Source: an uncultured Altererythrobacter sp.
GTDB taxonomy: Bacteria > Pseudomonadota > Alphaproteobacteria > Sphingomonadales > Sphingomonadaceae
DNA length: 64,000 bases
Assembly (NCBI GenBank): GCA_947492235.1
Contig: CANLLZ010000002.1
Coordinates: forward strand, 744,001-808,000
Direction: 5' to 3'
The notes under the pieces were generated by a model. It saw nothing but the letters and a program-made list of their open reading frames with translations, was not told where the DNA came from and ran no database searches. Positions 35,455 to 45,837 of this stretch are shown one piece after another (positions within the stretch are counted from its first letter, which is position 1; the number at the start of each line of letters is the position of its first letter). The position numbers and the translations under genes were made by a program.

Positions 35455-36365
35455 GCGGGCCGCTGGAGTCCCGCATTTTGCAAGCCGCATCGCGGTCTGT
35501 GCGCGGCGAAGTGGCGGCATTCGGGCAGGCTTTGGCGGAGGAGGCGAGGGCCAGCGCCGTGCTGTTCTACGGCTCCAATCTGCGCACCGGCTCGCTCGAG
35601 GGCGTCCTCGATTTCTACCTGCTGCATGACGGCCCGCAACGCGAGCGGATATGGCCGCGCGTCAGCTATCACGAGATGGAACAGGGCGGCGAAACCCTGC
35701 GCGCAAAGGCCGCGACCATGAGTCTTGGGCAGTTCACTGTTGCCGCTCGGGGCGAAAGCCGCGACACCACGATCTGGGCGCGGTTCGTCCAGCCGAGCGC
35801 GCTCATCTGGGCGGCGGACGAGGCAAATCGCGATGCGGTACTGGCGGCCTTGTCAGATGCCGCCCGCACCGCCGCCCGCGCAGCCGCTGCGCTTGGCCCC
35901 GAAAGCGGGCCGGCGGCGGATTTTTGGCGGGCCTTGTTTCAGGCTACCTACACGGCGGAATTCCGGGTGGAGAGAGCGGGCCGCGAGGACTCGATTCTGG
36001 CGGTCAATGCCGAGCATTTCGAGGGGCTGCTGCCTGCCGCCTGGGTCGCCGATGGACTGGCGTTTTCGCAGGATGGCGAGGTGCTCACCCCGCGCCTTGC
36101 GAAGGACGAGCGGCAGCGTATTCTGGCATGGTGGCGCAAGCGTCAGCGGCTGGGCAAGGCGCTCAATCTGCTGCGGCTGGCCAAGGCGACCACGACCTTC
36201 GAAGGCGCGGCGAAATATGGTGCGTGGAAGGTCGAGCGGCACACCGGCGTTGCGCTGGAAGTGACGCCATTTGCCGAGCGTTATCCGCTACTCGCCGCAC
36301 CCGGAGCCCTGATCAGAGTGCTGCGCGCCAAGCGATCGGCGAAGGCTGAAAGCCCTCAGAAATAA
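35451..36365 (+). CDS. Tam41/Mmp37-like putative CDP-diacylglycerol synthase
   Basis: 304 residues, GTG start overlapping the upstream stop. No standard CdsA membrane segments. Motif AVLFYGSNLRTGSLEGVLDF near 37-56 resembles the nucleotidyltransferase signature 'YGS...(x)DF' of Tam41, and ATYTAEFRVERAGREDSILAVN near 165-186 resembles its 'LSYxGDFRMxxGEDxxKVxNIV' block, with the C-terminal half then basic. Tam41 is the soluble mitochondrial CDP-diacylglycerol synthase. The pairing with a lipid kinase supports this reading, but it is inference from motifs. Confidence 0.5.
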   Translation: MSGPLESRILQAASRSVRGEVAAFGQALAEEARASAVLFYGSNLRTGSLEGVLDFYLLHDGPQRERIWPRVSYHEMEQGGETLRAKAATMSLGQFTVAARGESRDTTIWARFVQPSALIWAADEANRDAVLAALSDAARTAARAAAALGPESGPAADFWRALFQATYTAEFRVERAGREDSILAVNAEHFEGLLPAAWVADGLAFSQDGEVLTPRLAKDERQRILAWWRKRQRLGKALNLLRLAKATTTFEGAAKYGAWKVERHTGVALEVTPFAERYPLLAAPGALIRVLRAKRSAKAESPQK

Positions 36366-36856
36366 CGCATATTGATGCTGATCGAGGTGACGCCATTGCC
36401 GACATTGAAGGCGGTCTTCTTGTAGCTTGGCTTGCCGAGATTGAAGATATTGATCGAGGGATTGTTCGACATCGCCCCGCCATCCTCGCGAATCTCGGTC
36501 TTGCCGTTGCCGTTGACGTCGTGGCGCACCGCAATGCCATAGGTACCGGCGGCCGGTACAGGCATGCAGAAAGTCATCGTTCCGGCGCGGGCAGGAGCTT
36601 CTATACGATTGATCCAGCGCCCTTTTTCGAGCCAGTCCGCCTTCGTGCCGCGATAGGATTGCACCCGCACGCGGCCACTCGACGATTTGACGCCGCTGAT
36701 CGTCACGCGCACGGCCGGGCCCGCGCCCGAAGCGCATTTGCCCATATCGTTGGAAATTTTCTGTCGGTACTGCGCGCTCGCCGGAACGGCAAAGCCGCTG
36801 GCAATCAGGGCCGCGCCCAATGTCGCGGCGGCGCTGCGTTTGACCAATGTGTTCAT
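36356..36856 (-). CDS. DUF2141 exported protein (second copy)
   Basis: 166 residues. Signal peptide ALIASGFAVPASAQ, then the DUF2141 fold: RVTISGVKSSSGRVRVQSYRG, AGTYGIAVRHDVNGNGKTEI and KKTAFNVGNGVTSISINMRYF. The D-V-N-G-N-G-K segment again looks like a calcium-type loop. It converges on the Tam41-like gene with a 10-bp tail overlap. Only distantly like the copy at 29200, sharing the family motif rather than close identity. Confidence 0.8.
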   Translation of the reverse strand: MNTLVKRSAAATLGAALIASGFAVPASAQYRQKISNDMGKCASGAGPAVRVTISGVKSSSGRVRVQSYRGTKADWLEKGRWINRIEAPARAGTMTFCMPVPAAGTYGIAVRHDVNGNGKTEIREDGGAMSNNPSINIFNLGKPSYKKTAFNVGNGVTSISINMRYF

Positions 36857-37077
36857 GTCTCAAATTCCTTTGCCGGGCGCCACGAGTCCGTGAGTTATGG
36901 CGTCGTGATAGCGGCAGGCCGCTGAATTGCGGGTGAATTGGCGTTGAGCGAGCCGGGAGCAGCCCCAGCCTGTGCCAAACACGTATGACCGATGTGGATA
37001 AGGAAACGCCCGGTCATTGCTGCCCGATTCGCCCGTCCGCTAGGGGTACCCATCGCTGCGAAAGCCACAAAAACCTT

Positions 37078-37749
37078 ATGCCGCATCCAACGCCGCTCAT
37101 CTCTCCCAGCATTCTCTCGGCCGATTTTGCCCGATTGGGCGAGGAAGTGCGTGCAGTCGACGAGGCCGGTGCCGACTGGATCCATGTCGATGTGATGGAT
37201 GGGCATTATGTCCCGAATATTACGATCGGGCCGATGGTGGTGAAGGCGCTGCGCCCGCATACTGACAAGGTGATGGACGTTCATCTGATGATCAGTCCGG
37301 TGGATCCCTATCTGCAGGAATTCGCCGATGCCGGGGCGGATATCATCACCGTCCATCCCGAAGCCGGGCCGCATATCCACCGCACGGTGCAGGCGATCAA
37401 GGCGTTGGGCAAAAAGGCGGGTGTCTCGCTCAATCCCGGCACCCCGGTAGAAGTGCTCGATAATCTGATCGACATGATCGATCTGGTCCTGGTGATGAGC
37501 GTCAATCCCGGTTTCGGAGGGCAGAGCTTCATCGACAGCCAGCTGGCAAAGATTTCCGCAATCCGCGCCAAGATCGACGCCAGCGGGCGGGATATCCATC
37601 TCGAAGTCGACGGCGGGGTCAATCCGGAAACCGCGCGGCAATGTGTTGCAGCGGGGGCCGATGTGCTGGTGGCGGGCTCTGCCACATTCAAGGGCGGCCC
37701 CAACCAATACGCAGCCAATATCGCTGCCCTGAAAGGAAACGGCGCATGA
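37078..37749 (+). CDS. rpe: Ribulose-phosphate 3-epimerase
   Basis: 223 residues, full length. TIM-barrel epimerase of the pentose phosphate pathway. Motifs [55 protein letters not shown], and [12 protein letters not shown] are all present, with the metal-binding histidines and aspartates. The ATG at MPHPTPL is used; the longer frame upstream has no similarity. Its stop overlaps the start of the heparinase-like gene by 4 bp. Confidence 0.97.
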   Translation: MPHPTPLISPSILSADFARLGEEVRAVDEAGADWIHVDVMDGHYVPNITIGPMVVKALRPHTDKVMDVHLMISPVDPYLQEFADAGADIITVHPEAGPHIHRTVQAIKALGKKAGVSLNPGTPVEVLDNLIDMIDLVLVMSVNPGFGGQSFIDSQLAKISAIRAKIDASGRDIHLEVDGGVNPETARQCVAAGADVLVAGSATFKGGPNQYAANIAALKGNGA

Positions 37750-39662
37750 CCGACCGGCCCGATTCTCTGGAGCGTGAGCCGCTCGCATCCGGCGGCCAGG
37801 CGGACGCAGGCGATGTCCAGTTGGCGATCCCGCTGGGTGGTGGCGCAGAGAGCGGCGAAGAGGCGCTGGCCAAGGATTCGCTGGTGGTCGAGCAGCAGGC
37901 GCCTACAGTGGAGCGCGAAGTCACGGCCCGCGTGCTGGAGCCTTCGCGCGCACTGGTGCCGAGCGATCTGGCTGCGCCCTCGCTCGGCGCTGCGGACCGT
38001 TTCCTGCGCTTTGCCTATCGTATGGGTGTGCCCGGCCATACGCTGGCCTCGCCGCTGAAGCGTCCGGGCAAGCGACGCGGCCTGCTGGCTGTTGTGGAAA
38101 GCCCGCTCACCGGCGACCGGGCTAGCGGCGTGGCACTGCGGGCCGGGCATTTTCTGGTCCACGGGGTGAAGGCGCCGATTACCCAGATGGACTTTGCCTC
38201 GTCCTCTGCCCGGCTGACGCCGCCGTTCCAGCGCGTGGTGCACGGATTTTCATGGATGCGCGATCTGGCCGGCGCTTGTCCGCGCCAGCAGGCCGCTCCG
38301 GTGGCCGCGCGCATTGCTCAGGCGTGGCTGAAGGCCAATCCGAAGCCTGGCAAGGCGGCGGCATGGGATGTCGAGCATGTCGGCAACCGGCTGCTCGCCT
38401 GGCTGATCCATGCGCCGCTGGTGCTGGACGACAGCAAGCTGCGCGGCCCGATGCTGGACGCAATCGCCGAAACCGCGCGCTGGCTCGACCGCAATGTCGG
38501 CAAGGCTCAGGACGGGATCGGCAAAATAACCGGCTGGACCGCGATTGTGGCCGCCGGATTGCTTATCCCCGATGGCCGCGCGCGGCGTCTTTTTGGCGAG
38601 GCCGGACTGGCGCGCGCACTGGGCGATTGCATTGCCGAAGATGGCGGCGTTCTGTCGCGCAGCCCTCTGGCGCAGATGGATACGCTGGCGCTGCTGGTGG
38701 AGCTGACGGCATGCTACCGCGCGGTGGATGAAGATCCGCCCGAAGCCATCGCCACGATGATGGAGCTGGTTGTGCCGCCGCTGCTCGGCCTGATGCATGG
38801 CGAGGCGGGGTTGGGCAATTGGCAGGGCGCCGGAGCGACGTCAGCCGAGAAAGTCGCGGCTTTGGTCCGTGCCAGCGGCGTGCGCACGCGGCCGCTGAAG
38901 GATGTGCGGCAATGGGGCTATCAGCGGGCAACCGGCGCGAAGACCGTTCTGCAATTTGACGCTGCGCCTCCGCCGCTGCCGCGCCATGCCCGCACCGGCT
39001 GCGCCAGCACGCTGGCATTCGAGATGTCGGACAATGGCCAACGGATAATCGTCAATTGTGGCGGGGCTGCGCTCGCAGGCGGGATGGTGCCCCACCGCAT
39101 CGAACAGGGCCTGCGCGCGACGGCGGCACACTCCACGCTGGTGCTGGATGACGTCAATTCGACGGCTGTCCATATCAAGGGGCAGCTCGGCAGCGGGGTC
39201 AACGAAGTCGAAGTCGACCGCCGGATGCTGAGAACCAATCAGGGCGGCGCGACGCGGATCGAGGCGAGCCATGACGGCTATGGCGCGCGCTACGGATTGC
39301 ATCACCGCCGCATTCTGGTGCTGCGTGACGATGGCAGCGAACTCCGCGGCGAGGATGTGCTGGTTCCGGCAGGCAAGAAAGGCAAGCGCGGCAAGATCAG
39401 CTTTGCCATCCGCTTCCATATCGGGCGCGGCATCGATCTGCGGCTGAGCGAAGACAAGCGCGGGGCCAGTCTGGGCCTGCCTGACGGGCGGCTATGGCAA
39501 TTCCGCGTGGCCGGCGATGCGGGCGGCGAACTGGGTATCGAGGAAAGCATGTGGGTCGATGGCCAGGGCCGCCCCCAGCCCATCGAGCAGTTGATCCTGC
39601 ACGGCCTGACATCGCGCAGCGGCGGGAGCTTCTCGTGGCTGTTCAAGCGTATGCCGCAATAA
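37746..39662 (+). CDS. Heparinase II/III-like family protein
   Basis: 638 residues. The first ~120 residues are low-complexity and variable. The following all-alpha toroid ([35 protein letters not shown]) and the C-terminal beta-sandwich ([35 protein letters not shown]) are typical of the alphaproteobacterial heparinase-like gene found next to rpe and purH. No signal peptide, so cytoplasmic, and probably not a heparinase; the substrate is unknown. Its start overlaps rpe. Confidence 0.85.
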   Translation: MTDRPDSLEREPLASGGQADAGDVQLAIPLGGGAESGEEALAKDSLVVEQQAPTVEREVTARVLEPSRALVPSDLAAPSLGAADRFLRFAYRMGVPGHTLASPLKRPGKRRGLLAVVESPLTGDRASGVALRAGHFLVHGVKAPITQMDFASSSARLTPPFQRVVHGFSWMRDLAGACPRQQAAPVAARIAQAWLKANPKPGKAAAWDVEHVGNRLLAWLIHAPLVLDDSKLRGPMLDAIAETARWLDRNVGKAQDGIGKITGWTAIVAAGLLIPDGRARRLFGEAGLARALGDCIAEDGGVLSRSPLAQMDTLALLVELTACYRAVDEDPPEAIATMMELVVPPLLGLMHGEAGLGNWQGAGATSAEKVAALVRASGVRTRPLKDVRQWGYQRATGAKTVLQFDAAPPPLPRHARTGCASTLAFEMSDNGQRIIVNCGGAALAGGMVPHRIEQGLRATAAHSTLVLDDVNSTAVHIKGQLGSGVNEVEVDRRMLRTNQGGATRIEASHDGYGARYGLHHRRILVLRDDGSELRGEDVLVPAGKKGKRGKISFAIRFHIGRGIDLRLSEDKRGASLGLPDGRLWQFRVAGDAGGELGIEESMWVDGQGRPQPIEQLILHGLTSRSGGSFSWLFKRMPQ

Positions 39663-39708
39663 AGCTGCGGCCTGCGGCAGAGTGATTTTCAAACGGGACT
39701 GAATTTCT

Positions 39709-41298
39709 ATGGCTGACGTTACGATCCGGCGGGCGCTCCTCTCGGTGTCCGACAAGACCGGTCTGGCCGACCTTGCGGGCAAGCTGGCGAAAGCGGGTGT
39801 GGAGCTGATCTCCACCGGTGGCACGGCGAAAATGCTGCGCGACGCGGGCTTGTACGTGCGGGACATTTCCGAGATTACCGATTTTCCCGAAATGATGGAT
39901 GGCCGGGTCAAGACGCTGCATCCGATGGTCCATGGCGGACTGCTCGCGGTGCGCGATGATGCCGATCACGCTGCCGCGATGGAGGCGCACGGGATCGGCG
40001 CAATCGATCTGGTGGTGGTCAATCTCTACCCGTTCGAGGCCACCGTGATGCGGGGCGCGGAGCGGGACGAGATTATCGAGAATATCGATATTGGCGGGCC
40101 GAGTATGGTTCGCTCTGCGGCTAAAAATCACCGCTATGTCACGATTGTGACCGATCCCGCCGACTACGGCGCTCTGGGTGAGGAACTGGCCGCTCATGAC
40201 GGCGCGACCACGATGGATTTTCGCAAACGCATGGCGGCGAAGGCCTTCGGCGCGACGGCGGCGTACGATTCGATGATCAGCCAGTGGTTTGCCTTCGCCG
40301 ATCAAGGTCAGATGTTCCCCGATATGCTGGCGATCAATGGGCGTGCGCCGACCGAATTGCGCTATGGCGAGAACCCGCACCAGAAGGCGGCGCTTTACAC
40401 CCCTGTCGGCCCGCACGCGCAGGGGATCGCGCAGGCCGAGCAGGTGCAGGGCAAGGAGCTGAGCTACAACAATCTGGCCGATGCGGACGCTGCGCTGGAA
40501 TTGTGTGCCGAATTTTCCAGCGGCGATCCCGCTGTCGTGATCGTCAAACACGCCAATCCGTGCGGTGTGGCGCAGGCCCCGACGCTGCTGGCCGCCTGGG
40601 AAGGCGCCCTTGCATGCGACAGCGTCTCGGCTTTTGGCGGCATCGTGGCGGTTAACAGGCCCTTGGATGGCCCCACCGCCGAGGCCATTGCCAAGATCTT
40701 CACCGAAGTGGTCGTCGCCCCCGGCGCGGACGATGCGGCGCGCGCGGTCTTCGCCAAGAAGAAGAATCTGCGTCTGTTGATCACCGGCGAAATGCCCGAC
40801 CCGCGCCGTGGGGGATTGGCAATCAAGCCGATCACCGGCGGATTGCTGGTCCAGTCGCGCGACAATGGCGCGATTTCGGAAAGCGATCTGAAAGTCGTCA
40901 CCGAGCGCGAGCCGACGCCGCAGGAACTCAAAGACTGCCTGTTTGCATGGACCGTGGCGCGGCACGTCAAATCCAATGCGATTGTCTATGCCAAGGACGG
41001 CGCGACGGCGGGCATCGGCGCAGGCCAGATGAACCGCCGCGATTCCAGTCGTATCGCGGCGATGAAGGCTGCCGAAGCCGCCGAGAAATACGAATGGGAC
41101 CAGCCGCGCACCGTGGGGAGCGCGGTTGCGTCGGACGCATTCTTCCCCTTCGCCGACGGCCTACTCGCCGCCGCCGAAGCCGGTGCAACCGCGATCATCC
41201 AGCCGGGCGGCTCGATCCGCGACGACGAAGTGATCGCTGCCGCCAACGAGCATGGCCTCGCAATGGTGTTCACCGGAATGCGGCATTTCCGGCATTAG
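39709..41298 (+). CDS. purH: Bifunctional AICAR formyltransferase/IMP cyclohydrolase
   Basis: 529 residues. Last two steps of IMP synthesis. N-terminal methylglyoxal-synthase-like cyclohydrolase domain ([52 protein letters not shown]) and C-terminal transformylase ([38 protein letters not shown]). Complete motifs, normal length. The same cluster order rpe - heparinase-like - purH is compact here with 46 bp before purH. Confidence 0.98.
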   Translation: MADVTIRRALLSVSDKTGLADLAGKLAKAGVELISTGGTAKMLRDAGLYVRDISEITDFPEMMDGRVKTLHPMVHGGLLAVRDDADHAAAMEAHGIGAIDLVVVNLYPFEATVMRGAERDEIIENIDIGGPSMVRSAAKNHRYVTIVTDPADYGALGEELAAHDGATTMDFRKRMAAKAFGATAAYDSMISQWFAFADQGQMFPDMLAINGRAPTELRYGENPHQKAALYTPVGPHAQGIAQAEQVQGKELSYNNLADADAALELCAEFSSGDPAVVIVKHANPCGVAQAPTLLAAWEGALACDSVSAFGGIVAVNRPLDGPTAEAIAKIFTEVVVAPGADDAARAVFAKKKNLRLLITGEMPDPRRGGLAIKPITGGLLVQSRDNGAISESDLKVVTEREPTPQELKDCLFAWTVARHVKSNAIVYAKDGATAGIGAGQMNRRDSSRIAAMKAAEAAEKYEWDQPRTVGSAVASDAFFPFADGLLAAAEAGATAIIQPGGSIRDDEVIAAANEHGLAMVFTGMRHFRH

Positions 41299-41685
41299 TC
41301 TGTGTTTCGCACGCCCATCCGGGCGCGCGTCCTCGGTGCAGTTTCGATGCGTGCCGCATCGAGCACCTGCGGGGCGGCCGCGTGGCCTTGCGGTCCGCTG
41401 GTCGCGGACCGACCCATGCTAGACCGCTCGCGAGCTGGATTGGTTCGGGGCCGAGAGGCCCCGTAAGGCCGACTGGCCGCCCGCAGCGACGCGACCTTCA
41501 GGTCGCATGAGCGAGGAAGCAAGGGGTGCGGATGCACCCCGCCCGCAGGGTCCCCCAAAAAAATGTAACCCAAACACGGTTCACCGCGAATGACTGTTCA
41601 TCCAGCGTGGCATTCACCTGAATGCAAGCGACCGGACACTACATCCGGTGGCACACGATCAACAGATGAAACGAAAGACTTCGCC
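41299..41685. other. 387-bp structured spacer after purH
   Basis: No gene seen. It is packed with inverted repeats: a nested hairpin GGTGC-agtt-TCGATGC-gtgcc-GCATCGA-GCACC (41335-41367), GGCC-gcgt-GGCC (41376-41387), CGGTCCGC-tggtc-GCGGACCG (41391-41411), the four-hairpin element at 41447-41540, a C-run and seven A (41552-41563), and ACCGGA-cactaca-TCCGGT (41631-41649) before a small membrane-peptide gene. The purH terminator is presumably among them, though no clear T-run exists on the plus strand. Confidence 0.6.
41447..41540 (+). repeat. Multi-hairpin element, copy B
   Basis: Hairpins GGGGCC-GAGA-GGCCCC (41447-41462), linker gtaa, GGCC-GACT-GGCC (41467-41478), linker gcccgcagcgac, GCGACC-TTCA-GGTCGC (41491-41506), and GGGGTGC-GGAT-GCACCCC (41523-41540). 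Order, GNRA, GACY and GGAT loops and the gcccgcag linker match copy A at 18884-18979, while paired stem positions differ in both members. It lies in the purH downstream spacer, on the same strand as the flanking genes. Confidence 0.7.
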
Positions 41686-41820
41686 ATGGGCCTGTTCCGA
41701 CCCGACCTTTACCGCAGCTTTGCCATCGGCTTCCTGATCGGAGCCATGCTGGTTGGAGCCCAAATGACCGGCGGTGATCTTGCCGCCATTCCGCAGGCTA
41801 TCGCCGCGACGGTGCAATAA
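41686..41820 (+). CDS. 44-residue membrane peptide upstream of msrA
   Basis: Start at MGLFRPDLYRSF, with one membrane segment (FAIGFLIGAMLVGAQM) and a short polar tail ending ATVQ. Preceded by cgaaag at SD distance and followed by msrA, whose ATG shares the A of this stop (TAATG), so the two are co-translated. Short but has a good coding pattern; function unknown. Its linkage suggests a role with the exported methionine-sulfoxide reductase. Confidence 0.6.
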   Translation: MGLFRPDLYRSFAIGFLIGAMLVGAQMTGGDLAAIPQAIAATVQ

Positions 41821-42500
41821 TGCGCCGCGCTGTGTTCCCGCTCCTCGCCGCAGCCGGTCTGGCGCTGAGCGGCTGTCAGGAAACCGCCATCGCGGCGGAG
41901 AACCATTTCAAGGCCCCCAAACCCGCCGTCATTGCCGAGGAATCCAGCGGCCTGAAAACCGCGATCTTTGCCGGTGGCTGTTTCTGGGGCGTTGAAGGCG
42001 TGTTCAGCCATGTGAAGGGCGTGACCAGCGCCGTGTCCGGCTATCACGGCGGCTCGAAACGGCAGGCGGATTACAAGCTCGTCTCCAACGGCCTCACCAA
42101 TCATGTCGAGGCGGTCAAAATCACCTACGACCCCAAAGTCGTGCGCTATGACCAGCTGGTGCGGATATTCTTCTCGGTCGTCGCAGACCCAACTTTGAAA
42201 AACCGCCAGGGTCCTGATCGCGGTTCACATTACAACGCCGCGCTGATCCCGGTGAACGCCGAGCAGCGCAAGGTCGCTGCCAGCTATCTTTCCCAGATGA
42301 AGCGGTCGGGCAAATGGTCGCGTCCCATCGTGACCGGCATCTCCCCCGCCAAGACATTCTATCCGGCGGAGGGATACCATCAGGACTTCATGGCGAAGAA
42401 CCCGCGCCACGGATACATTCTGCGCTGGGACAAGCCCAAGGTCCGCGCTCTGGCGCAATATTATCCCGAGCATTACCGTTCCGCTTTTCGCCGGAACTAG
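41820..42500 (+). CDS. msrA: Lipoprotein peptide-methionine (S)-S-oxide reductase
   Basis: 226 residues. Lipoprotein signal with lipobox LSGC near residue 19, so membrane-anchored outside the cytoplasm, unlike most MsrA. Catalytic site AGGCFWGVEGVF (cysteine near 54), with GYHGG and HYNAAL and EGYHQDF consistent with MsrA. Repairs oxidised methionine in exported proteins. Likely partner: the Tat-exported MsrB at 54351. Confidence 0.93.
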   Translation: MRRAVFPLLAAAGLALSGCQETAIAAENHFKAPKPAVIAEESSGLKTAIFAGGCFWGVEGVFSHVKGVTSAVSGYHGGSKRQADYKLVSNGLTNHVEAVKITYDPKVVRYDQLVRIFFSVVADPTLKNRQGPDRGSHYNAALIPVNAEQRKVAASYLSQMKRSGKWSRPIVTGISPAKTFYPAEGYHQDFMAKNPRHGYILRWDKPKVRALAQYYPEHYRSAFRRN

Positions 42501-42554
42501 GCTGGATAACACTGCGAGTGGCGCACCGGGCCGCGCATCGCTATATACCGGGCC

Positions 42555-43022
42555 ATGAGCACTACGCACGCATCGGGACATCGGGAACTCGCAGGCGCGG
42601 AACTGGCGAAGGCGGCCAAGGCATCGCTTGAATCCAGCGGTGAACGCTGGACCGGTATGCGGGCCGAAGTGTTCGAGGAACTGGCGCGCCACAATCGCCC
42701 CGTATCCGCCTATGACATCGCGGATAATCTCTCTGCCAAACGCGGCAGCCGGGTCGCGCCCAACAGCGTCTACCGGATCCTCGATATCTTCGTCAGCGGC
42801 AATCTCGCGAACAGAATCGAGAGCGCCAATGCCTTCCTTGTCAACACCCACCCGGGTTGCCGCCATGATTGCGTTTTCCTGATCTGCGACGATTGCGGCA
42901 CGGCCAGCCATTTCGACAATGACGCGCTGACTGGCGCATTGCGGCAGGCGGGCCGGGACAAGGGCTTTGCCGATGTCCGACCGGTGGTGGAGCTGCGCGG
43001 CCTATGTGCCGAATGCGCCTGA
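42555..43022 (+). CDS. Fur-family regulator, Zur-like
   Basis: 155 residues. Winged-helix DNA-binding part (FEELARHNRPVSAYDIADNLS, VAPNSVYRILDIFVSGNLANRIES), followed by the dimerisation and metal domain with zinc cysteines ICDDCGT and LCAEC and histidines HPGCRHDC. The C-terminal C-x-x-C and shorter metal region resemble Zur rather than iron-Fur. Target genes are not visible nearby. It is followed by a 60-bp spacer before dxs. Confidence 0.85.
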   Translation: MSTTHASGHRELAGAELAKAAKASLESSGERWTGMRAEVFEELARHNRPVSAYDIADNLSAKRGSRVAPNSVYRILDIFVSGNLANRIESANAFLVNTHPGCRHDCVFLICDDCGTASHFDNDALTGALRQAGRDKGFADVRPVVELRGLCAECA

Positions 43023-43082
43023 CAACTTCACCTGTTCTCGTTCATCGACAGGCCGTGTTGTCCGGTGTAAGCACTGCAGCCT

Positions 43083-45020
43083 ATGACTTCACGACCTGAC
43101 AACACACGGCCCGATACGCCGCTGCTCGACACCGTTGATACTCCCGATGATCTGCGTAAATTGGCTCCGGACCAATTGCGCCAGCTGTCGGATGAATTGC
43201 GCGCGGAGATGATCAGCGCGGTCGGCAGTACCGGCGGCCATCTCGGCTCCGGACTGGGTGTGGTCGAGCTCACGACGGCAATCCATTATGTGTTTAACAC
43301 GCCGGACGACAAACTGATCTTCGATGTTGGCCATCAGGCGTACCCGCACAAGATCCTGACCGGGCGGCGTGACCGTATCCGCACCCTGCGGCAGGGCGGC
43401 GGGCTCAGCGGCTTTACCAAGCGCAGCGAGAGCGAATACGACCCGTTCGGCGCGGCGCATTCGAGCACCTCGATCAGCGCAGCGCTGGGCTTTGCCGTGG
43501 CGAACAAGCTGAACAATGCCCCGGGGCGCGGAATCGCGGTGATCGGCGATGGCGCGATGAGCGCGGGGATGGCCTACGAAGCGATGAATAATGCCGAGCA
43601 GGCAGGCAACCGGCTGGTCGTGATCCTGAACGACAACGACATGTCGATCGCGCCGCCGGTCGGCGGGCTCAGCGCGTATCTGGCGCGCATGGTGTCGAGC
43701 AGCGAATATCTCGGCCTGCGCAGCATGGCCTCGAAAATGGCCAAGAAACTCTCGCGCCGGGTGCACAAATCGCTCGGCAAAGCGGAGGAACTGACGCGCG
43801 GCCTCGTGACGGGCGGCACGCTTTTCGAGGAGCTGGGCTTCTATTATGTCGGGCCGATTGACGGGCACAATCTCGACCATCTCGTTCCGGTGCTCGAAAA
43901 TGTGCGCGACAGCGAGCAGGGCCCCGTCCTGATCCATGTCGTCACGACCAAGGGCAAGGGATACCAGCCCGCCGAGGACAGCGCCGACAAATATCACGGC
44001 GTGCCCAAATTCGATGTGGTCACAGGGGAAAAGGCCAAGGGTAAGCCCGGGCCGCCGGCTTATCAGAACGTGTTCGGCGAAACGCTGGCCAAGCTCGCCG
44101 AGACGGACAAACGCATCTGCGCGATTACCGCCGCGATGCCGAGCGGGACGGGGGTCGACAAATTCGCCGCCGCGCACCCTGAGCGCAGCTTCGATGTCGG
44201 CATTGCCGAGCAGCACGGTGTGACTTTCGCCGCCGGGCTTGCCGCGCAGGGCATGCGCCCCTTCGCCGCGATTTATTCGACATTCCTGCAGCGCGCCTAT
44301 GATCAGGTTGTCCACGATGTGGCGATCCAGAATCTGCCGGTGCGCTTTGCCATCGACCGCGCCGGACTGGTCGGTGCGGACGGAGCGACCCATGCGGGCA
44401 GCTTCGACATTACTTATCTCGCCACGCTGCCCAACATGGTGGTGATGGCCGCGGCGGACGAGGCGGAGCTCGTCCATATGACCTACACCGCCGCCGAATA
44501 TGACGACGGCCCGATTGCCCTGCGTTATCCGCGCGGCAACGGTGTGGGCGTGGAATTGCCCGAGGTTCCGCAGATGCTGGAAATCGGCAAAGGCCGGATC
44601 GTGCGCGAAGGCACCAAGGTCGCGCTGCTGTCTCTCGGCACGCGCCTCGCCGAAAGCCTGAAGGCCGCCGATCAGCTGGAAGCCAAGGGGCTCTCGGCCA
44701 CGGTCGCCGATCTGCGCTTTGCCAAGCCGCTCGACACCGATCTGATCGAGAAGCTGATGCGCAGCCACGAAGTCGTGGTGACGGTGGAGGAAGGCGCCAT
44801 CGGCGGCCTCGGCGCCCATGTCCTGACCCATGCCTCGGACGAGGGGCTTATGGATACAGGCCTCAAAATCCGCACACTGCGCCTGCCCGACACCTTTATC
44901 GATCACGACGATCCGATGAAACAGTATGACGAAGCCGGCCTCAACGCCCCGCATATCGTGGATACAGTACTGACCGCGCTGCGGCATAATTCGGCAGGCG
45001 TGGAAGAGGCGCGGGCTTAA
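43083..45020 (+). CDS. dxs: 1-Deoxy-D-xylulose-5-phosphate synthase
   Basis: 645 residues. Thiamine-diphosphate enzyme that starts the MEP isoprenoid pathway, which supplies carotenoids and quinones. N-terminal [22 protein letters not shown] site [17 protein letters not shown], the [14 protein letters not shown] block, and the pyrimidine domain ([48 protein letters not shown]). Full length. The next gene starts 8 bp downstream. Confidence 0.98.
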   Translation: MTSRPDNTRPDTPLLDTVDTPDDLRKLAPDQLRQLSDELRAEMISAVGSTGGHLGSGLGVVELTTAIHYVFNTPDDKLIFDVGHQAYPHKILTGRRDRIRTLRQGGGLSGFTKRSESEYDPFGAAHSSTSISAALGFAVANKLNNAPGRGIAVIGDGAMSAGMAYEAMNNAEQAGNRLVVILNDNDMSIAPPVGGLSAYLARMVSSSEYLGLRSMASKMAKKLSRRVHKSLGKAEELTRGLVTGGTLFEELGFYYVGPIDGHNLDHLVPVLENVRDSEQGPVLIHVVTTKGKGYQPAEDSADKYHGVPKFDVVTGEKAKGKPGPPAYQNVFGETLAKLAETDKRICAITAAMPSGTGVDKFAAAHPERSFDVGIAEQHGVTFAAGLAAQGMRPFAAIYSTFLQRAYDQVVHDVAIQNLPVRFAIDRAGLVGADGATHAGSFDITYLATLPNMVVMAAADEAELVHMTYTAAEYDDGPIALRYPRGNGVGVELPEVPQMLEIGKGRIVREGTKVALLSLGTRLAESLKAADQLEAKGLSATVADLRFAKPLDTDLIEKLMRSHEVVVTVEEGAIGGLGAHVLTHASDEGLMDTGLKIRTLRLPDTFIDHDDPMKQYDEAGLNAPHIVDTVLTALRHNSAGVEEARA

Positions 45021-45027
45021 CCTCCGC

Positions 45028-45837
45028 ATGGCGAAGGCTTTGGGCCGCCGCATCATGTACCTGTTGTTGTCCGCGCTGGGACTATGGCTCCTCGGCGTCG
45101 CGGCGCTTTATGCATTTCAGGATCGGTTGATCTATCCGATCCAGCCTACGCGGCTTGATACGCCCAACGGCTTGCAGGCGGTGACCTATCAGACATCCGA
45201 CGGGCTTCAATTGGAAGCAGGGTTCGCCGAACCCAGCGGCGGCAAGCCGATGATTGTCTTCTTTCACGGGAACGGCGATCAATGGCGCAATGCGGGAGAT
45301 GTCTTTCGCCCGTTGCTAGCCGATGGTTATGGGCTTCTTGCCGCCGAATATCGCGGATATTCGGGCAACCCCGGAAGCCCTTCGGAACAAGGTCTGTTTC
45401 GGGACGGACGCGCTGCGCTGGATTACGCCGAGGGCCAGGGATTTGCGCCCGACCAAGTGGTGTTGGTTGGCAACTCTCTCGGTTCCGGTGTGGCGACGCA
45501 ATTGGCCAGCGAGAGGACGGTAAAGGCACTGATTCTGGTATCACCATTCGATAGCTTGCGCGCACTTGTCGCCAGCAAAGTTCGCTGGGCACCGACAAGC
45601 GTTCTTTTGAAAGCGACCTATGACAATGTCTCGGCACTGCGCGGTTCGGGCCAGCCCACATTGATCATGCACGCGGACGATGACACGTTGATACCCCTGC
45701 AGAGGGCCAGAATACTGGCCGGGGCGAGACCGGATATCGTGCTGAAGGAAACATCCGGCCAAGGGCATGGGTTGATGGGAGATCCTGCAGTGATGGCCCA
45801 GATCGACCGGTTTGTTAGCGGCTTGGAGAGCGATTAA
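45028..45837 (+). CDS. Membrane-anchored alpha/beta hydrolase (Bem46/ABHD13-like)
   Basis: 269 residues. N-terminal membrane segment (LLLSALGLWLLGVAALYAF), then FFHGNGDQW with oxyanion residues, nucleophile elbow VLVGNSLGSGVA with G-N-S-L-G, acid in HADDDTLI and histidine GQGHGL. Matches the Bem46-like hydrolases of unknown substrate. Eight bp after dxs, so probably same transcript. Its TAA and the convergent thioesterase stop share the palindrome TTAA. Confidence 0.85.
   Translation: MAKALGRRIMYLLLSALGLWLLGVAALYAFQDRLIYPIQPTRLDTPNGLQAVTYQTSDGLQLEAGFAEPSGGKPMIVFFHGNGDQWRNAGDVFRPLLADGYGLLAAEYRGYSGNPGSPSEQGLFRDGRAALDYAEGQGFAPDQVVLVGNSLGSGVATQLASERTVKALILVSPFDSLRALVASKVRWAPTSVLLKATYDNVSALRGSGQPTLIMHADDDTLIPLQRARILAGARPDIVLKETSGQGHGLMGDPAVMAQIDRFVSGLESD

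Noticed and set aside
43089-45056. Very long open frame opposite dxs
   Set aside because: Antisense to a clear dxs; such mirror frames arise from GC-rich codon bias, and the translation has no recognisable domain.
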